From assembly GCA_963617205.1 (NCBI GenBank), contig CAVEOA010000001.1, forward strand, positions 179,631 to 243,630: 64,000 nt of DNA. Reading direction: 5' to 3'. Position numbers and translations under genes: made by a program. Positions 60,110 through 64,000 of the stretch are shown here, piece by piece. The DNA is from UBA11524 sp963617205. Lineage in GTDB: Bacteria; Bacillota; Clostridia; Christensenellales; Aristaeellaceae. Below the pieces are notes generated by a model. It searched no databases, had not been told where the DNA came from, and saw only the letters and a list, made by a program, of their open reading frames with translations. Each line of letters begins with the position of its first letter. Position 1 is the first letter of the stretch.

Positions 60110-61275
60110 GGTGTTCCTCCATTAGGAATATAGGATTCAGAATCGGCGGATGATGCAGGCGCATCTTTCAGCATTTCCTGCAGCGGCGGTCGAGATCGCT
60201 TTCGCGTCATCTCGATTAAGCCCAGCGATGTCATGCCATGGATGACGGTCTTGATGCGGTCAGCCGCAAAGGCATCTGCAAGCGCATTCAGCACCTGATT
60301 GCGGTGCTCCTGCGTCTTCATGTCAATCATGTCGATGATGATGATGCCGCTCACATTGCGCAGACGAATCTGTCGAGCAATTTCCGTACACGCTTCCATG
60401 TTCAGGTGAAGCACAGTGTCCTCCAACTGACGGCTGCCCGTATATTTGGCTGTATTGACATCGATGACGGTCATTGCCTCGCAGGGGTCTATCACAAGCG
60501 TTCCGCCGCTGTTCAGCCAGACATGACGCTCCTGCGCACGCTTGAGCTGCTGACCGATTTTGTACACCATCAGCAGATTTTCAGCAACGAAGTGTACCGG
60601 TGCAACAGACTCCAGCTGCTTCACCTGCGTCGGGTCATCCGTGACGATAAGATCGATTCCCTTCGGGCGATAGTCGTCAATCACGGTTTCCAGCACAGTG
60701 CGCGGGCGACTGATAACGGATGGCACATGGGCAATCGGCGCGGCGTGCGCGATATCCCGCCAGCGGGCAAAGAGCTCCTCTGCCTCTTGACGGATGTCGC
60801 TTTCCGCTGCATTTTCTGCTGCTGTTCGCATCACAAGCCCGAAGCGGTTCTGCGCAATATCCCTGCCAAGCTCCTTGAGCGATTGCCGCTTATCATCCTG
60901 CTGAATCTTCGATGATACGGCAATCATCCGATTCATCGGCATCAGCAGCATATTTTCGCCGCAAAGGCTGATATCGCGCGTAAGATAGGCGCCCTTGACG
61001 CCCTGTGCTTCCTTGCGAATCTGCACAATGACCGCATCGCCTGTTTTCGGATAGCCGAGACCTGTATTTTTCTCTTCCAGCGGCAGAAAGCCGTTTTTCT
61101 CCTGACCGATGGCAACAAACGCCGCTTTCATGCCAGGCACAATCCGTTCAACACGTCCGAGCAGAATCGCTTCGGCAGAATCATTCTTTTCGGGAAAGAA
61201 GACCTCCACCAGGCGCTCATCTTCAATGATGCCAATCAGCGGGCGTTCGCCCTGATGCACCATCAATGTTCTCAT
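60106..61275 (-). CDS. RNase E/G family protein, short form
   Basis: A 389-residue ribonuclease of the E/G family that processes and degrades RNA. An S1-like RNA-binding domain lies at about 35-115 (LGRVERIVPGMKAAFVAIGQEKNGFLPL). The catalytic DNase-I-like domain follows, with D-P-C-E-A-M-T-V-I-D-V-N near 260 and I-D-M-I-D-M near 306 giving the two Mg-binding Asp. The protein stops soon after the R-K-R-S-R-P block: the usual CPxC zinc-link and dimer domain of RNase G are missing. Its ATG overlaps the stop of the preceding gene (ATGA). In many Clostridia it is grouped with TIGR03936/TIGR03960 genes, as here. Confidence 0.87.
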   Translation of the reverse strand: MRTLMVHQGERPLIGIIEDERLVEVFFPEKNDSAEAILLGRVERIVPGMKAAFVAIGQEKNGFLPLEEKNTGLGYPKTGDAVIVQIRKEAQGVKGAYLTRDISLCGENMLLMPMNRMIAVSSKIQQDDKRQSLKELGRDIAQNRFGLVMRTAAENAAESDIRQEAEELFARWRDIAHAAPIAHVPSVISRPRTVLETVIDDYRPKGIDLIVTDDPTQVKQLESVAPVHFVAENLLMVYKIGQQLKRAQERHVWLNSGGTLVIDPCEAMTVIDVNTAKYTGSRQLEDTVLHLNMEACTEIARQIRLRNVSGIIIIDMIDMKTQEHRNQVLNALADAFAADRIKTVIHGMTSLGLIEMTRKRSRPPLQEMLKDAPASSADSESYIPNGGTP

Positions 61276-61940
61276 AAATTCTCCAATGCCGTTAAATTGC
61301 CTTTCTCGTCGCGTCCGAGTAAGCCGTTACGGACGACGAGCATATCCGGTTTGCTTTCCAGTCCGCAGAAGTTCGACAGCGCCGTCAGCAGCATATCAGG
61401 CTTGCATGCGACCGTCTCCGTCAGTGTCACAACCGCATGAATGGAATTTCCTTCATTGGTTAGCGTATGAATCAGCGGCTTGATATCGGTTTCCTTCTCG
61501 CTCGATTTTGTCCGGCGGATGGCCATGATGCTCTCCTGCTCGAGGAACGCCGGAATCGCCGCAATCATCCTTTCCGCAATTTGCTTATCTGAGATTGTCA
61601 GCGTGTAATCCGCTGCCTGAACGAGCGCCATCATCGCCGGATGCTTGTCCTCAAGCGGTCGTGCGTAGGATAATTGCATATCCGGCGGCAGCGCGTGATT
61701 CATCCGCGCAAGAAATTCCTCCGGTGATACCGCAGAGGTCATCGTGACATCAAGAATTTCTTTTTTTCCTGCTGCACCGGTAGAAAGCGCCGATGCGAAC
61801 GTCAGCAGGATATGGGGATTATATCCGTTTGAATAGCTCACCGGAAGTCCGGAACGGCGAAACGCACGCATCATCGCACGCTGGATATCCAAATGACCAA
61901 TATGGCGCAGCCGGATTCCTTTTTCAAAGACAGCCATCAT
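61272..61940 (-). CDS. TIGR03936/DUF2344 radical-SAM-associated protein
   Basis: A 222-residue protein of the DUF2344 family, always linked to a B12-radical SAM protein, sometimes fused to it. The family start F-E-K-G-I-R-L-R-H-I-G-H-L-D is near residue 7, followed by RAFRRSGLPVSYSNGYNPHILLTFASALSTG near 25-56 and E-I-L-D-V near 63. The function is unknown, perhaps in rRNA or tRNA modification. ATG 61940 overlaps the TGA of the radical SAM gene (ATGA), consistent with a joint complex. Confidence 0.88.
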   Translation of the reverse strand: MMAVFEKGIRLRHIGHLDIQRAMMRAFRRSGLPVSYSNGYNPHILLTFASALSTGAAGKKEILDVTMTSAVSPEEFLARMNHALPPDMQLSYARPLEDKHPAMMALVQAADYTLTISDKQIAERMIAAIPAFLEQESIMAIRRTKSSEKETDIKPLIHTLTNEGNSIHAVVTLTETVACKPDMLLTALSNFCGLESKPDMLVVRNGLLGRDEKGNLTALENL

Positions 61941-63793
61941 CCGCAATATTTACACACCCCTTTGAAGCGCTGAAGTCCGCAGCCATTGCAGCCCTTGCGG
62001 CAGTCCTTGGTCGTCTGTGCCTTCTCTGCCTTTTCCTTTTCGCGCCACAGAAAGTCCTTTGTCACGCCGCAGTCAATGACGTCCCATGGCATGATTTCAT
62101 CCTTCTCGCGTCTGCGGAAGGCATAAAATGCAGGGTCAATGCCTGTTTCGGCAAATGCCTCGCGCCACATGTCATACTTGAATTGCTCCGTCCAGCCGTC
62201 GAGAATGCAGCCCTTCTGGTAAGCACGCAGAAGCACCTTGCCCATTTTGCGGTCGCCGCGCGCAAAGCATGCCTCGAGATAACTCAAATCCGACTGATGA
62301 TAATGGAAATTGACGCCCTTGATGCGCAGCAGTTCACACAGATACCGCTGCTTTTCGTTGACAACGTCCTGCGTGTCCTGCGGCTCCCACTGGAACGGCG
62401 TAAACGGCTTCGGCACGAATACCGAGGCGCTGCACGTGACACGAAGCCCCTTCGCACGTTCACCCTTCGGCACGGCGAAATAAGCGCTGACAACCTTGCG
62501 CGCCAAATCGGCAATGCCTTCCAGATCCTCCTTCGTTTCCGTCGGCAGACCCATCATGAAATACAGCTTGACACTGCTCCAGCCGCCGTGGAAGGCATCC
62601 GTCACCTTGCTGATGAGATCTTCCTCTGTTACACCCTTGTTGATGACATCGCGCAGGCGCTGCGTACCTGCTTCCGGCGCAAAGGTCAAGCTGGTCTTCT
62701 TCTCTTTCTGCGTTTCCTCAAGCGATTCCTTCAGCACGCTGTCCAGCCGCAGCGACGGCAACGAGATGGATACGCGCTTCTCGTTAAGGCGCCGAAGCAG
62801 TTCACGGATAAGCTCCGCCAAGCAGGTATAATCGCCGGATGAAAGGCTTGTCAGGCTGATTTCCTCATAGCCTGTCGTATTCACGAGCTGCAGCGCCAAA
62901 TCGACCAGATGCTCAAGGCTGCGTTCGCGAACAGGTCGATACAGAATGCCTGCCTGACAAAAGCGGCATCCGCGCGTGCATCCGCGCATAATCTCCAGCA
63001 TGATGCGATCATGGATGATCTCCATGTATGGCACCGGGATTTCTTCGGGATAATACGTTTGGTCGAGATCAGGAATAATCGCCTTCAACACGCGTTCCGG
63101 CGCCTCAGGGCAGTTTGGCTTCATCGAGGCGATAGTACCGTCCTCGTTATAGGAAACATCATAGAGAGACGGAACATACACACCGCGGACAGCACAAAGC
63201 CGCTTCAGGATAGTCATGCGACTTGCGCCCTCCTCGCGACCCTCCATAATGACGCGGTTGAGCTCAAGAATCTGCTCTTCGCCATCGCCGACCATGAACG
63301 CATCGATAAAATCAGCCAGCGGTTCGGGATTAAACGCGCATGGTCCGCCTGCGACAACAATCGGATCCGTCTCCCTTCGCTCCTCACGAAGCAACGGAAT
63401 ACCGCCAAGCTCAAGCATAGCCAGAATATTGCTGTAGCTCATTTCATATTGCAGCGTAAAGCCGACAACATCAAAATCGCTCAGCGCACTGCGGCTTTCG
63501 AGTGTGAAAAGCGGCACATGCTCCTGCTTCAGCAATTCGATCATGTCTACCCATGGCATGAACGTGCGTTCACAAAGCATATCCGGCTGCGCATTGATTC
63601 CAGCATAAAGAATTTTCATGCCCAGATGGGACATGCCGACTTCATATGTATCCGGAAAACAGAATGCAAAGTGGAGCTTCGCGCTGTTCCAGTCCTTGAG
63701 CTGTGTATTCATTTCGCTGCCGGTATAGCGCGCAGGTTTTTGCACCTGATCGAGCATCCGTGCGATGGCTTCCTGATGAATCTCGGATCGCAA
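61937..63793 (-). CDS. TIGR03960 family B12-binding radical SAM protein
   Basis: A 618-residue protein. Residues 1-230 contain a B12-binding-like fold (YEVGMSHLGMKILYAGINAQPDMLCERTFMPW, GGPCAFNPEPLADFIDAFMVGDGE). The radical SAM domain has the cluster motif R-G-C-T-R-G-C-R-F-C near residues 270-279 and FAPEAGTQRLRDVINKG near 365. The C-terminal end carries a cysteine cluster (CRKGCNGCG, CKYCG), likely a second metal site. The reaction is not known. The start is TTG with GGAGG 10 nt upstream. It is the first gene of a nine-gene operon that runs to 51404. Confidence 0.9.
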   Translation of the reverse strand: MRSEIHQEAIARMLDQVQKPARYTGSEMNTQLKDWNSAKLHFAFCFPDTYEVGMSHLGMKILYAGINAQPDMLCERTFMPWVDMIELLKQEHVPLFTLESRSALSDFDVVGFTLQYEMSYSNILAMLELGGIPLLREERRETDPIVVAGGPCAFNPEPLADFIDAFMVGDGEEQILELNRVIMEGREEGASRMTILKRLCAVRGVYVPSLYDVSYNEDGTIASMKPNCPEAPERVLKAIIPDLDQTYYPEEIPVPYMEIIHDRIMLEIMRGCTRGCRFCQAGILYRPVRERSLEHLVDLALQLVNTTGYEEISLTSLSSGDYTCLAELIRELLRRLNEKRVSISLPSLRLDSVLKESLEETQKEKKTSLTFAPEAGTQRLRDVINKGVTEEDLISKVTDAFHGGWSSVKLYFMMGLPTETKEDLEGIADLARKVVSAYFAVPKGERAKGLRVTCSASVFVPKPFTPFQWEPQDTQDVVNEKQRYLCELLRIKGVNFHYHQSDLSYLEACFARGDRKMGKVLLRAYQKGCILDGWTEQFKYDMWREAFAETGIDPAFYAFRRREKDEIMPWDVIDCGVTKDFLWREKEKAEKAQTTKDCRKGCNGCGLQRFKGVCKYCG

Positions 63794-63846
63794 GATGAAC
63801 GTACCTCCTTTGACCGCTGCGCTGAGAGCATTTTAGCGCACATTAT

Positions 63847-63875
63847 AATGTACCATTTTTCGACTTGAAGGTCAA
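63847..63875 (-). promoter_or_regulatory. Promoter for the nine-gene operon
   Basis: On the minus strand: TTGACC (63875-63870), a 17 bp spacer and TACATT (63852-63847), with ATAATG directly after it. A 6 bp inverted repeat (GATGTA/TACATC near 63903-63923) lies further upstream. I see no gene in 63876-64000. Confidence 0.6.
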
Positions 63876-64000
63876 CTGTTTTGCAAATGAAAATTTAATG
63901 GCAGATGTAGGAGTACAATACATCTTGGACAAGGAGCAAAAAAGAGTAGAAGGATGGCGAGAAATCGGTTATAGTAAGAGTAGCCACACCCAACCACAAC

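Noticed and set aside
63903..63964. Possible small gene or RNA near the right edge (GATGTA/TACATC repeat, AAGGAG, ATG at 63953)
   Set aside because: The frame after the ATG stops after six codons and the repeat has no T-run. There is nothing to support a gene.

Overview
The window looks like chromosomal DNA of a saccharolytic, probably anaerobic member of the Clostridia (Bacillota). The reasons are strong Shine-Dalgarno sites (AGGAGG type), near-consensus sigma-A promoters with 16-18 bp spacers, the Clostridium-type NADP secondary alcohol dehydrogenase, the two-subunit transketolase, and Bacillota gene orders such as miaB-ymcA-mutS-mutL-miaA. The number of plant-polysaccharide hydrolases suggests a gut or rumen commensal (a Christensenellales-like lineage is possible, but that is a guess). 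I see no rRNA, tRNA, CRISPR array, IS element or prophage. Coding density is very high.

Layout. 1-3120: the end of a protein built of about 102-residue repeats, a secreted alpha/beta hydrolase, and a secondary alcohol dehydrogenase with a possible Rex operator. 3178-7511: a divergent glucuronoxylan locus (GH39 beta-xylosidase plus an MBL hydrolase on one strand, GH67 alpha-glucuronidase on the other). 7566-13191: an operon on the minus strand with a GH127-like protein, dusB and two exported proteins of unknown function. 13365-19441: YgiQ-type radical SAM protein, phosphohexomutase, DUF2461 protein and a GH2 glycosidase. 19586-24649: a CTP synthase homologue that lacks its glutaminase cysteine, RlmI-like methyltransferase, histidine phosphatase, exonuclease III and two DUF1292 proteins. 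24743-28425: C-terminal processing protease, CdaR-type regulator and an orphan MsmX/UgpC-type sugar-importer ATPase. 28873-34674: alr-fau-(membrane protein)-rsmD-coaD-(coiled-coil protein), preceded by murC. 34910-40710: a large GH2 enzyme, cysS and uppP. 40842-41735: an AT-rich, probably acquired gene with a PD-(D/E)XK-like region. 41870-46946: argC-argJ-argB-argD behind a promoter with an ARG-box-like site, then a uridine-kinase-like gene. 47037-51230: small membrane and coiled-coil proteins, lipid kinase, split transketolase. 51404-63793: a nine-gene, tightly overlapping operon (two radical-SAM-linked proteins, RNase E/G, miaB, ymcA-like, mutS, mutL, miaA, methionine gamma-lyase-like protein).

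How the genes work together. The glycosidases have no signal peptides that I can see, so they probably act in the cytoplasm on imported xylo-oligosaccharides and galactosides. The orphan ATPase could power their importers, which lie outside the window. The housekeeping blocks cover wall precursors (alr, murC, uppP), coenzyme A, arginine, tRNA modification and mismatch repair.

Most of the window is ordinary. I do not see a clear new multi-gene system. The best leads are the glutaminase-dead CTP synthase homologue, MutL with degraded endonuclease motifs, the pair of exported unknown proteins, the GH127-like protein without the usual cysteine pair, the RNase E/G protein without its Zn-link, and a palindrome across the -35 box of the DUF1292 operon.
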